From Rhynchopus sp. YZ270_cl-10 (taxonomy: Eukaryota > Euglenozoa > Diplonemea > Diplonemida > Diplonemidae): 64,000 nt of DNA. This document shows positions 1-11,306 of this stretch, piece by piece. Where the stretch lies: NCBI GenBank assembly GCA_964035575.1, contig OZ037855.1, forward strand, positions 1,488,001-1,552,000, read 5' to 3'. Under the pieces are notes generated by a model, which saw only the letters and a program-made list of their open reading frames with translations, made no database searches and was not told the DNA's origin. A program made the translations under genes and the position numbers. Every line of letters begins with the position of its first letter. The first letter of the stretch is position 1.

Positions 1-119
1 CATTCCCCTCCCCCAATCAATTATCATGTGCGCCACCCAGGGTAAGAGCCTAAATGGCTTCCTAAAATGGCTGCGGTCAACGAAAAATATTTTTCGACTA
101 CAGCTTCCAAAGCTACACT

Positions 120-2021
120 ATGGCACGAAGGGGGAGGACCCGTGTGCGAGGTGGCAGAGGATGCGGAGGTGGACGGATTGTTCGATCCGTTCCGTTCGTC
201 GCGGGCAACGTTGGGCTCTCGCAGACGAACCCGCCAGTACAGGGTAGCCTAAGACCCTGTGTGTGGGTGCGACGCTGGCGACGAGCGCGAGCGCCCCCAC
301 TTCGCCCTGCTTTCCCGACGGTGATGGGGCCGCCGAAGTACGCGCCGCCTCCGCCGCCGCTTCCAAGACGCGAGCTGATGGACGACGGACCGGACATTGC
401 TATCCTGTACGGAACTGAGGCAACTGTCGTGCTGGACCGCCGGTTTGTGTCTGCGCCTGCGGAACGGGCTGAAGGGGAGTTGGCGAACATTTCGCGTGCG
501 AGGCTGGATCTTGATGCGCTCATGGCCATGGATACGAAGGGATTGCTCACCGGTATCCTTGATGTCATCAGGTCTCGTGAAGCCTTCACGGCGAACCTTA
601 CCGATGAGGGTAGGAAAGTCCTGGATTCCTCTGTTCCTCTCAGGAGGGGAACCTCCAGGCACATGCTGCGCCACTGGGGAAACCTGCTGCAGTGGGGTGT
701 GATGTCTCGGTCCAAGGTGCAGAAGGTGGTGCTTCCCGCCTTCACCGTCCCTAAGAAGGTGCATGGACTGAGGCTTGTGTGCGACGGCCGAAAGCTGAAT
801 CGCTTAATGCGTTCACCCCCGCCAATGCTGTTACCGTCTATACACCAGGTGGTACGGCGATTCATGGACAATGCGTACGTGGTGCAGGCAGACGGGCGGA
901 GCTGGTTCTACCAGTTCCCGCTGGCGGATGGTGTGGACGACTTCTTCGGAGTGAACCTGTCAGGTGCACGTGGCCCCTTCGTGAGGGCAAAGCTCAATGT
1001 GCTCTGTATGGGCTGGAGTTGGGCGCCGTGCATCGCACACCGCTCGGCGATGGTGTTACTCCCGGAGGATGACGGACTCGCTTGGGTGGACAACTTCTTT
1101 GTCGTAGGCAAAACTCTCCCTGAGGCGGAGAAGCGTTACTCTTCGTTCCTCCGACGAGCAGAGCGAGTGGGCGCCGAACTGAATGACGATGAAGGAGAGG
1201 GTGTGCCCCGTGCAAACTTCTGTGCGTTGGGCCTGGAGTTCGATCTGGCGAGCTCCCCGAGACGGTACCGTGCTGCCCCTGATTGGATTGAGAAGTGTGT
1301 GGATTCTCCCGTACTGAATGAGGTGTTGAAAAACTCATGTACTGCGAGGGACTTTTATAAAGTGTTGGGTGGGTTTGTGTGGTTTTTGTACTGCACTAAA
1401 CGCAGACTTTGTTATTTCCGTGTTTCTCTTTCTTTTTTGCGGCGCACTGCGTCTGTTCTTGCAATTGACCCACAGAAGTGGGATGTTAAACTAGAAATCC
1501 CCCCATCTGTTATATCTGAATTCGCAGGCATCGTGTCTGTGATGAGGAGCAACGACTGGATTGAGGACCAGCCAGAGAGGCCCACCGTGGTAGCGTGGTC
1601 AGACGCTTCCGACCGCGAGTGGGCTGCTTTAATAGAGTCTGAGGTCTTTGAACCGGTCACTCAGGGTGTGTTTTCAAACCCTGAGCAACATCATATTTAT
1701 CTAAAAGAGCTATACGCTGCTTGGCGTGCCGTTAGGCTGGCGGCCGCTGAGAACACAGACCATGAAGTGTCCCTTCAGGTCGATAACGCTGCTGCTGTGG
1801 CGGCGATAAACAAAGGACACAGTAAGAATTTTTTGGCTAATGAGCTGCTGTGTGCCATTTTTGACACTGCAAAGGCTGCCAACATGAGTGTGTCTGCCTC
1901 GTGGGTGGACACCTTAAGTCAGCGGGCTGATGAGTTTACTCGCGGAACAGTGGCCCCCTCGTTGGCATCACTTCCTCCAGTACTCACGGAGTACGAAAGA
2001 GTAGAAGCTATGTTTTGTTAA
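120..2021 (+). CDS. Reverse transcriptase-RNase H protein of DIRS-like retroelement
   Basis: A 633-residue protein. After an Arg/Pro-rich N-terminus come RT fingers and palm at about residues 200-345, including the VQADGRSWFYQFPL region, the GWSWAPCIAHR region and the AWVDNF region. An RNase H-like domain at about 489-610 opens with VAWSDAS, followed by an ELYAAW helix and VDNAAAVAAINKG. This order and the style of the RNase H resemble DIRS/PAT-type elements more than Gypsy or Copia, because no protease or integrase is fused. The first in-frame ATG is at 120; a later Met near residue 68 is an alternative start. The family uses RT to copy element RNA. Assignment to the DIRS order is by motif style only. 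Confidence 0.7.
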   Translation: MARRGRTRVRGGRGCGGGRIVRSVPFVAGNVGLSQTNPPVQGSLRPCVWVRRWRRARAPPLRPAFPTVMGPPKYAPPPPPLPRRELMDDGPDIAILYGTEATVVLDRRFVSAPAERAEGELANISRARLDLDALMAMDTKGLLTGILDVIRSREAFTANLTDEGRKVLDSSVPLRRGTSRHMLRHWGNLLQWGVMSRSKVQKVVLPAFTVPKKVHGLRLVCDGRKLNRLMRSPPPMLLPSIHQVVRRFMDNAYVVQADGRSWFYQFPLADGVDDFFGVNLSGARGPFVRAKLNVLCMGWSWAPCIAHRSAMVLLPEDDGLAWVDNFFVVGKTLPEAEKRYSSFLRRAERVGAELNDDEGEGVPRANFCALGLEFDLASSPRRYRAAPDWIEKCVDSPVLNEVLKNSCTARDFYKVLGGFVWFLYCTKRRLCYFRVSLSFLRRTASVLAIDPQKWDVKLEIPPSVISEFAGIVSVMRSNDWIEDQPERPTVVAWSDASDREWAALIESEVFEPVTQGVFSNPEQHHIYLKELYAAWRAVRLAAAENTDHEVSLQVDNAAAVAAINKGHSKNFLANELLCAIFDTAKAANMSVSASWVDTLSQRADEFTRGTVAPSLASLPPVLTEYERVEAMFC

Positions 2022-2033
2022 CTGAAATTTTTA

Positions 2034-2810
2034 TTATGATGTGTGCTGACTATGCTTGGCACTTCATATGCGCTTACGGCGCCCCTTATCCACTCCTCGT
2101 GACGGCGAATGGGTAAACTTTATTTGTAATTTTCATTTTTTGTCTTCTTTGTATTTTATTTTTATTTTTTATCATGTCTGTGCAGAGGCCGATCGCGTGT
2201 CCGTTATTGTCGTGTATTCAGTGATTTGGTTGCCTGTCTTATTGTATGTGCATATGCGCTTATTCGCAATGTCTGCATGGTTCTCTCCTGCAAAGTGTGG
2301 GTTATTCCAGTGGTCAAGGGCCACTGTGACATGGTCAAGGACCGTGTCTTTTGTACCAAGCTGGGTTGTTTTTCAAGTGTGCGCTGCTCGTAGATGGACA
2401 TGGTGTACCTCGCGGTCGAGGATACTATACGGTACCGTAGTGCCCGCTGTCTTGGTGATGGCGCGTGCAAGAAATGTTTATCTTTATGATGTGTGCTGAC
2501 TATGCTTGGCACTTCATATGCGCTCACGGCGTCCCCTTATCCAGTGTCCTGTCCTCGTGATAGCGAATGGATATAAACCTTTTATTTTATTTTATTTTTT
2601 TGTATGATGTGTGCTGACTATGTTTGGTACTTCATATGCGCTTACAGCGCCCTTATCCAGTGTCCACGTGATGCCGAATGGATACAACCCCTTTTATTTT
2701 TGTATGATGTGTGCTTGGCACTTCATATGCGCTTGCAGCGCCCCTTATCCAGTGTCCTGTCCTCGCGATAGCGAATGGATATAAACCTTTTTATTTTTTG
2801 GTGAGTGCTG
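2034..2810 (+). repeat. About 100-bp repeats in the retroelement 3' region (4 copies)
   Basis: Units beginning near 2034, 2484, 2602 and 2701 share ATGATGTGTGCT, then GGCACTTCATATGCGCTT, a GCGCCCCTTATCCA-type segment, a CTCGTGA...GCGAATGG segment and a TTTATTTT tail. The last three units are tandem; the first is separated by about 370 bp of unrelated T-rich sequence. They follow the RT frame and probably belong to the element's 3' end. Confidence 0.75.
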
Positions 2811-3202
2811 ACTTCTCAGTGCCCCATTCGCTTCGGCGTACCTGTCTCTACACTGCTCCCGAGGCGGCGGTAGAACAGTTTTGTTTTGATCAGTTGTTCG
2901 GTTTGTGCAGTTTTGATCAGTACTGGTTCTCCTCTCAATCGGTTTGGATGGACAGGGCCAGTGGGGTTTTTGTACCCATCTAGAGGGTTCTCGTGGCTGT
3001 GCGTTCCGCCCTCCCCCGCAGAAGCTGCGAGGTTGACGGCGGATGCCGTGTTTACAGGTTTCTCTCTTTTCCCACCTTCCCTCCCTTTTCTCCCCCTTAA
3101 ACTCCATACTCTGCTACCTTTCCGCTACGCGGTCCCTTTGGGCTATGCTGCGGTCAACGAAAAAAGACTCAGTAGTAGATTAGTGAGGACAAATCAAGTG
3201 GC

Positions 3203-4200
3203 AAAATGTTAGTTTAGTTTTGCCTCAACTCGGGCATGTTTTTATGTGTGGTGCACGAGTTGTGTGAGGTTGGAAGATACAGACCCAGTTTCCAAGGGGC
3301 GCAAGACCATTGTGTGAAGGAAAGTGTCAATATATTGATCAATATATTGATCAATATTTGCAAATATTGAATGGGAAATTTACACGGTAAAAGTGTCAAT
3401 ATATTGAAAATTTCCTACGTGATATTGATCAATATATTGATATTGAAAAAAACGTGAAAAAAAATATTGAATATATTTATGAAGCCATGATAAAAACCAC
3501 ATTTTAGCCGGGAGGAGAAAGTGTTGCAAAAGTGTTGCAAGAGGGGTTTTTGACCTGCAGGCACCAAAATCGACCAAAAAGTGGTCGCAAATATGATTTT
3601 CCACCCCTCCTGGGGTGGGGAGGGTAACTCCTGGGGGTTTTTGTGACCTCTGTGGACCTTTGGGTGGAATTTTTTGGGTTCTCAGGTACGGAACAAGTCT
3701 GGAAACTACTAATGTATAGGTGATTTTTAGCGTTGCACCCGACGAAACACCTCTTGGAGACCCAACCTGGACCCCTAAAAGTCACAAAAACCACATAATT
3801 CCACCCTGGGACCCCACAGGAGGGCGAATGGAGTCGTTTTTTTGTGTTTGGAGGGTTTTCTGGCTCGGGAGAGTATTTTCGAAAGTGTTGCATTTCGGCC
3901 AAGACGTGTTACATTTTTGTTACATGTTTTTCGTGTTTTTTTCAGAAAAAATGCATTTTTTTTGGGTAGGAAAGCTCCCGTGGCGATCGTCCGGTATTTT
4001 ACTGGGATATTTTGCTGGTCCCCAGGCGGATTTGCGGCCAGGTACGCCCTTTTTAGTGGGATTTTTGACCTAAATTTCAAAAAAATGGGTTTGTTACACT
4101 AATTCCTTAAGGATTTCTACTACGGTTGCACCCCCTATCCCCCCCCACCCAAAGCCCCCACCACACAGAGGAGAAACCCAATTGTTTTACCTGACACTGT
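3203..4200. other. Intergenic AT-rich region with ATTGATCAATAT array
   Basis: No gene seen. At 3318-3489 the DNA is an array of CAATATATTGATC-type self-complementary units that stops at AATATATTTATGAAGCCATG. That end resembles the terminal repeat of the 38308-39761 element, so this may be a decayed end of the same family. From about 3520 to 4100 there are GTGTTGCAA and GTGTTACA direct repeats and G/C runs, but no convincing reading frame. Confidence 0.5.
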
Positions 4201-4300
4201 TGCATGTTACTCGGGTAACCTGCACTCTTTCACCCCCTCTTTTTTCTTCCCTCTTTGCGCAGCGCACGCCGTCAGTAACCCCTGCGAGTGGTGTGTGCTC

Positions 4301-7300
4301 ATGGCCGCTCTAGCCACCTTGTGCACGGTGGTTGCAATAGCTTCATTGTCGCCGACGACCACACCGACAGCCAACCCCACTGCAACACCCACAACACCGC
4401 CACAGTCGATGTCACCTCTCGCACCTTACCCCATCACGAACATCACATCCACGGTAATCCCCTTATTATCTCACGACTACGTGCGGGACCACGAAGAAAA
4501 CAACCTCCCAATCCTTGTGTTCCAAGGTCACCAATTGTATCTCGTAGATGGCAGCGACCCGACGAACCCGACCTTCCCGAAGGCCTGCAATATGGGAAGG
4601 TCTCCCAACAATGTTATCTACTTTGATCGCACCCGGATCTTTGCGTTGTTTGGGTCGGGGAGCTACTCGGTGTTCAGCAATCTGTATGAGGCGTCGTGCT
4701 CGGAGGATGTGCGAGGGAGTTTTAATGGCTCATATTGGTATGCTCAGCGGGAAACCTCCGTGCATGGGAATGGTCTGTACGTGATGTTCCACAGGAGGGT
4801 GGTGACGGATGGTCCTGGAATCCTGCAGTGGATCGACATCACGACTGGGGAGAACACCACCCTGCTCACCTTGCCAGGGGCGGCGAGCGTCCACGCAATA
4901 AGCGGCGATGTGATGTTCATTTCATACTACACCGCCAACAATGGCAGCGACTTTGAGATTTACAACATCTCCGATTTCATGAACCCTGTCCTCATCCATT
5001 CGCAGTTTCTCGGACTCCGTTTTATCTCACTGGCTGCCGTCGGCGAAGATGGGCTTGCGGGCTCTGTGATTAAAAACTGGTGGGACCACATTGTTGTGCT
5101 TGCCCGCTCTGGTGAGTCGTGGGAGGATGGAGTTGATGTGGTGTACATGCACCGTCTGTACAAAGCAAATATCGACTCAATCACCGTCTTAGGGACTGTG
5201 GTGTATGCAGCCACTATCTTCACCAATAAAATCTACGGCTGGGACCTCAGCGACATCCGCAACCCGCAGGTAGTGTTCTCCCACCAGCTGCAGACCGGTG
5301 CCAGCAAGCTCTTCGCAAACCAAGGCTACGGCTATGGCTGGAGTGAATACCTCAACGACGCAGACGAATACAACCGTGGGTTCATCGAAGTCTTCAAGCT
5401 CTTCTCCCCAACTGCGTCACCACCAACACCTGCACCTCCAACACAACCGCCACCAACACCCGTGCCAACATCTGTCCCAACGGCAGTTCCGACGATTACA
5501 CCGACAGCCAACCCCACTGCAGCACCCACAACACCGCCACAGTCGATGTCACCTCTCGCACCTTACCCCATCACGAACATCACGTCCACAGTAATCCCCT
5601 TACTATCTCACGACTACGTGCGGGACCACGAAGAAAACAACCTCCCAATCCTTGTGTTCCAAGGTCACCAATTGTATCTCGTAGATGGCAGCGACCCGAC
5701 GAACCCGACCTTCCCGAAGGCCTGCAATATGGGAAGGTCTCCCAACAATGTTATCTACTTTGATCGCACCCGGATCTTTGCGTTGTTTGGGTCGGGGAGC
5801 TACTCGGTGTTCAGCAATCTGTATGAGGCGTCGTGCTCGGAGGATGTGCGAGGGAGTTTTAATGGCTCATATTGGTATGCTCAGCGGGAAACCTCCGTGC
5901 ATGGGAATGGTCTGTACGTGATGTTCCACAGGAGGGTGGTGACGGATGGTCCTGGAATCCTGCAGTGGATCGACATCACGACTGGGGAGAACACCACCCT
6001 GCTCACCTTGCCAGGGGCGGCGAGCGTCCACGCAATAAGCGGCGATGTGATGTTCATTTCATACTACACCGCCAACAATGGCAGCGACTTTGAGATTTAC
6101 AACATCTCCGATTTCATGAACCCTGTCCTCATCCATTCGCAGTTTCTCGGACTCCGTTTTATCTCACTGGCTGCCGTCGGCGAAGATGGGCTTGCGGGCT
6201 CTGTGATTAAAAACTGGTGGGACCACATTGTTGTGCTTGCCCGCTCTGGTGAGTCGTGGGAGGATGGAGTTGATGTGGTGTACATGCACCGTCTGTACAA
6301 AGCAAATATCGACTCAATCACCGTCTTAGGGACTGTGGTGTATGCAGCCACTATCTTCACCAATAAAATCTACGGCTGGGACCTCAGCGACATCCGCAAC
6401 CCGCAGGTAGTGTTCTCCCACCAGCTGCAGACCGGTGCCAGCAAGCTCTTCGCAAACCAAGGCTACGGCTATGGCTGGAGTGAATACCTCAACGACGCAG
6501 ACGAATACAACCGTGGGTTCATCGAAGTCTTCAAGCTCTTCTCCCCAACTGCGTCACCACCAACACCTGCACCTCCAACACAACCGCCACCAACACCCGT
6601 GCCAACATCTGTCCCAACGGCAGTTCCGACGATTACACCGACAGCCAACCCCACTGCAGCACCCACAACACCGCCACAGTCGATGTCACCTCTCGCACCT
6701 TACCCCATCACGAACATCACGTCCACAGTAATCCCCTTACTATCTCACGACTACGTGCGGGACCACGAAGAAAACAACCTCCCAATCCTTGTGTTCCAAG
6801 GTCACCAATTGTATCTCGTAGATGGCAGCGACCCGACGAACCCGACCTTCCCGAAGGCCTGCAATATGGGAAGGTCTCCCAACAATGTTATCTACTTTGA
6901 TCGCACCCGGATCTTTGCGTTGTTTGGGTCGGGGAGCTACTCGGTGTTCAGCAATCTGTATGAGGCGTCGTGCTCGGAGGATGTGCGAGGGAGTTTTAAT
7001 GGCTCATATTGGTATGCTCAGCGGGAAACCTCCGTGCATGGGAATGGTCTGTACGTGATGTTCCACAGGAGGGTGGTGACGGATGGTCCTGGAATCCTGC
7101 AGTGGATCGACATCACGACTGGGGAGAACACCACCCTGCTCACCTTGCCAGGGGCGGCGAGCGTCCACGCAATAAGCGGCGATGTGATGTTCATTTCATA
7201 CTACACCGCCAACAATGGCAGCGACTTTGAGATTTACAACATCTCCGATTTCATGAACCCTGTCCTCATCCATTCGCAGTTTCTCGGACTCCGTTTTATC

Positions 7301-9984
7301 TCACTGGCTGCCGTCGGCGAAGATGGGCTTGCGGGCTCTGTGATTAAAAACTGGTGGGACCACATTGTTGTGCTTGCCCGCTCTGGTGAGTCGTGGGAGG
7401 ATGGAGTTGATGTGGTGTACATGCACCGTCTGTACAAAGCAAATATCGACTCAATCACCGTCTTAGGGACTGTGGTGTATGCAGCCACTATCTTCACCAA
7501 TAAAATCTACGGCTGGGACCTCAGCGACATCCGCAACCCGCAGGTAGTGTTCTCCCACCAGCTGCAGACCGGTGCCAGCAAGCTCTTCGCAAACCAAGGC
7601 TACGGCTATGGCTGGAGTGAATACCTCAACGACGCAGACGAATACAACCGTGGGTTCATCGAAGTCTTCAAGCTCTTCTCCCCAACTGCGTCACCACCAA
7701 CACCTGCACCTCCGACACCTGCACCTCTGACATCTGCACCACCAACATCTGCACCTCCAACACAACCGCCACCAACACCCGTGCCAACGGCTGTCCCAAC
7801 GGCAGTTCCGACGACCACACGGACAGCCAACCCCACTGCAGCACCCACAACACCGCCACAGTCGATGTCACCTCTCGCACCTTACCCCATCACGAACATC
7901 ACATCCACGGTGATCCCCTTATTATCTCACGGCTACGTGCGGGATCACGAAGAAAACAACCTCCCAATCCTTGTGTTCCAAGGTCACCAATTGTATCTCG
8001 TAGATGGCAGCGACCCGACGAACCCGACCTTCCCGAAGGCCTGCAATATGGGAAGGTCTCCCAACAATGTTATCTACTTTGATCGCACCCGGATCTTTGC
8101 GTTGTTTGGGTCGGGGAGCTACTCGGTGTTCAGCAATCTGTATGAGGCGTCGTGCTCGGAGGATGTGCGAGGGAGTTTTAATGGCTCATATTGGTATGCT
8201 CAGCGGGAAACCTCCGTGCATGGGAATGGTCTGTACGTGATGTTCAACAGGAGGGTGGTGACGGATGGTCCTGGTATCCTGCAGTGGATCGACATCACGA
8301 CTGGGGAGAACACCACCCTGCTCACCTTGCCAGGGGCGGCGAGCGTTCACGCAATAAGCGGCGATGTGATGTTCATTTCATACTACACCGCCAACAATGG
8401 CAGCGACTTTGAGATTTACAACATCTCCGACTTCATGAACCCGGTCCTCATCCATTCGCAGTTTCTCGGACTCCGTTTTATCTCAATGGCTGCTGTCGGC
8501 GAAGATGGGCTTGCGGGCTCTGTGATTAAAAACTGGTGGGACCACATTGTTGTGCTTGCCCGCTCTGGTGAGTCGTGGGAGGATGGAGTTGATGTGGTGT
8601 ACATGCATCGTCTGTACAAAGCAAACATCGACTCAATCACCGTCTTAGGGACTGTGGTGTATGCAGCCACTATCTTCACCAATAAAATCTACGGCTGGGA
8701 CCTCAGCGACATCCGCAACCCGCAGGTAGTGTTCTCCCACCAGCTGCAGACCGGTGCCAGCAAGCTCTTCGCAAACCAAGGCTACGGCTATGGCTGGAGT
8801 GAATACCTCAACGACGCAGACGAATACAACCGTGGGTTCATCGAAGTCTTCAAGCTCTTCTCCCCAACTGCGTCACCACCAACACCTTCCCCGTCAACTA
8901 TGGCACCGTTCTCATGGGTGAGCCCGACACAGGTACCATCGAGCAGCGTTGTGTCGGTGGCACCGCTGTTGCCTCCTGTCCCGGCACCACCGCTTTCAGG
9001 GACAGTCGTCCTCTCTGCAGTTGTGCAGGGCAGACTTGATTTTAACCTTCATAGGTATGTTTGCACGTTTGTTCTCCTGTGTTGAAAGCATACGAATCTA
9101 AAGTAAATGAACTTATGAACCCACCCTCCACACACAGCCTGCAGAACATAATCACGCTAGACCTGTTGTCACTGTTTGAGCTTTCCCAGGGGGACCTTGC
9201 GCAGACGCACACAGCATACCTGCAGAGCTTTACACTGACACGAGGTGCAGACGCAGGAGAGACAGCGGAGTTTATGATGATGCTTCACTCACACGACACG
9301 GACGCTGTGCTGTGGTGGGTGCCACTGTCACTTGGCCCAAACGAGACGTTTGAGGCCACACTGAACACAGTGTACGAGGAAAGTATGTATTTCCGTGCAA
9401 GCCCGCTGACGGGGCCGACAGGACGGATGGAGTTCGAGCACACAATGCGCATACACTCGGTGCTGGTGTCTGAGGATGGTCAGGGTGCAAAGGTGACGCC
9501 CACACTCTCGGTGTCGAAGGCACTGAACGCGACACAGACGAATATGACCCTGCAAGGGTCGTACAGCTCCGTGAAGAAAGACTTCTCAGGCACGTTGCTC
9601 TGCGACGTTGACGCGAACGTGAGTGTGACGACGATGTTGGGGTCTGTGACAGCACTGGGGGCAGACCTGAGTGCACATATGGCGAGCAACGCCGAGGGGC
9701 CGATAGTGCTTGTGGTGCCCTGTCTGAAGGGGAGTGCGGTTGTTGCGAGCTGCACTGCGCCGTGCAGCCTGCAGTGGGACGGTGTTCTGCTGCTTCAGGA
9801 TGGATCAAGCTCCGGTGTGATTGTGCTTATTGCTGGGTGTGGTGCGGTGGTGGTGATTGTAGGACTTATCTTCTTGGCACGGACTCGGAAGTCCATGACA
9901 CACGCACATCACAAGCACCTCACAGAGCAGGAGCTAGCTGGTGAGGAGCTAGCAGGTGAGGAACTAGAGGAGGCCTTGGCATGA
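4301..9984 (+). CDS. Type I membrane protein with four near-identical beta-propeller (LVIVD-like) modules
   Basis: Two exons, 4301-9054 and 9138-9984. The intron 9055-9137 (83 bp) begins GTATGT and ends ACACAG, and the frame is kept across it, giving about 1866 residues. The first ATG is at 4301 and opens a signal-peptide-like stretch (MAALATLCTVVAIA). Four modules of about 379 residues follow. Each has propeller-blade motifs of LVIVD type (LVFQGHQLYLVDGSDPTNP, IYNISDFMNPVLI, GWDLSDIRNPQVVF), many NxS/T glycosylation sites, and a Pro/Thr/Ala-rich mucin-like linker. A unique juxtamembrane domain, one transmembrane helix near 1811-1833 and a short tail with repeated ELAGE close the protein. This architecture indicates a cell-surface adhesin or receptor; the ligand is unknown. 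The modules are almost identical in DNA, so they were amplified recently or are homogenised by gene conversion. Confidence 0.85.
4361..8890 (+). repeat. Four intragenic tandem repeats of 1137 bp (one of 1182 bp)
   Basis: Repeat units start at 4361, 5498, 6635 and 7817, giving periods of 1137, 1137 and 1182 bp. The 45-bp excess in unit 3 is extra Pro/Ser/Ala linker codons. Long blocks are identical including third codon positions. Units 2 and 3 look the same throughout. Units 1 and 4 share variants near their starts (ACATCCACGG against ACGTCCACAG in units 2 and 3), as expected after unequal crossing-over between outer units. Confidence 0.95.
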
Positions 9985-11306
9985 TCCTGTACTTGCGTTG
10001 TGGAGCGGTGGTCCAATGAAAGGACACAACCCACACTGCACCGGTATCTAAATTATTATTCGTCTCAGTAATACATTCAGAGTGTTTCTTGAGTCGCCAC
10101 ACACTTTCCACTTTTTTTTTGTAAAGTTCAGGTGCATCACGTTGTGCAACGTATCTGTCAACAGGTTATCTGCTTGCCTTGTATGCTTTCTCTTCTTTGA
10201 AGGGAAAGTTTTTGAATTGATTTTTTTGGTAGTCCTGTGTAAGGATGCTGCATTCATTTGATAGATGCTCAGTCGAGCGCCTGTCAAATGGGTCTGTCAT
10301 GATTCATGTGTTTGTGTTTATTTGTTTGCCCGTTACGAGTGTCTGTGTTTCCTTTAACTTTTATGTTTGAGATGTGCACAATAAGCAGTTTGTTTCGGTT
10401 TTAAGTTGTTTTTTTTAAATACCCAAATAATAGCGGTGTTACCAAATAACTGTAACCCCCCTCCCCCATTGGGGTGCCGAAAAAGGTATCGCATTACTCC
10501 GCTCGATTTTTTTACAAGGGGACGGATGAGGCTTCTGTTTTGGCCGCACGAGGCGACCAAGCAAACGGCCTTCTCACCGCACAAATAAGTTTGCCCCCAA
10601 GTAACTCTGTTTCCCAAATAATTTTTTTTGCCCCGATTTTGGTTTTCGAAGCTACTGAATAATATAGTAATTTCGACCACCCGTTATAAACATTTTTCTT
10701 TTTTTGAGAAATTGACAACGTGCTGACACCACCGCACAGTCATGTGTGCAGCGATTCGAAGCCCTGTCCTCAGCGCCTTTACCGTTTCTAATATTTGTGC
10801 ACTGTGCTGAGGCTGCTGAGGCAGGCAAAACACCTCCCCCCCCTCCCGCGTCCATACCATAAGAGCTTGGAACCGCCAGTCGGCGACCAACTATGGTAAG
10901 AGCAAGCGGGTATTGTTTGTTTTGATATTTGTTGTGTTTCTTTATTGTGGGATATGTTGGTTAGGAAGGGGGTTGGGTCAACCAAGCGTAAAGGTCGGTA
11001 ACGCTGTATTTTCAAGAAATGTTCAAAAAAAAAGGGAGGGGAAACAAGCCAAGGTAGACCCACCTGGGTCTGAAGTCGTAGCAATGCATTCAATTTTCCC
11101 CTTTCTCCCCTTTCGTTTCCTTAGATGTGTGCCACGTGGGACACATTTATCTTGTCGTTTTTTTACATATTCCCCATAACCAAAAGGGGTCAAGGATTCC
11201 TGAATCTTAAGGACATCTCCCACAGACCTTTGGCAGATTGTACATTAGCGGGCACCTCCTAATCACCACCCCCCTTGTCACCTCCAACAGGTGACCACAA
11301 AACACA
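9985..11306. other. Intergenic region, no gene recognised
   Basis: AT-rich and homopolymer-rich. Short frames on both strands lack domain signals or GC-rich codon use. CTCCAACAG at 11282-11290, just before the next start codon, could be the 3' splice site of a leader intron, but nothing decides this. Confidence 0.5.

Larger units (their letters stand above)
67..3169 (+). mobile_element. DIRS-like (tyrosine-recombinase order) retroelement, RT-RNase H portion
   Basis: This retroelement carries one long open frame with a reverse transcriptase followed by an RNase H-like domain, in the arrangement seen in DIRS-type elements. A short direct repeat, GCTGCGGTCAACGAAAAA, occurs at about 70-87 and again at about 3149-3166, which may mark the element's two ends. 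The 3' part holds a set of about 100-bp repeats. I recognise no tyrosine recombinase, integrase or protease frame here. The boundaries are inferred from the repeated 18-mer only. The open frame looks whole, so the copy is probably fairly young. Confidence 0.6.

Noticed and set aside
113-871. Long minus-strand frame opposite the retroelement RT
   Set aside because: It is a GC-rich antisense shadow without domain similarity; the + strand frame has clear RT and RNase H motifs.
3520-4100. Possible inverted-repeat element with CCACCCCTCCTGGGG and CCACCCTGGGACCCC segments
   Set aside because: The arms match only in short blocks, and neither ends nor target duplication can be defined.
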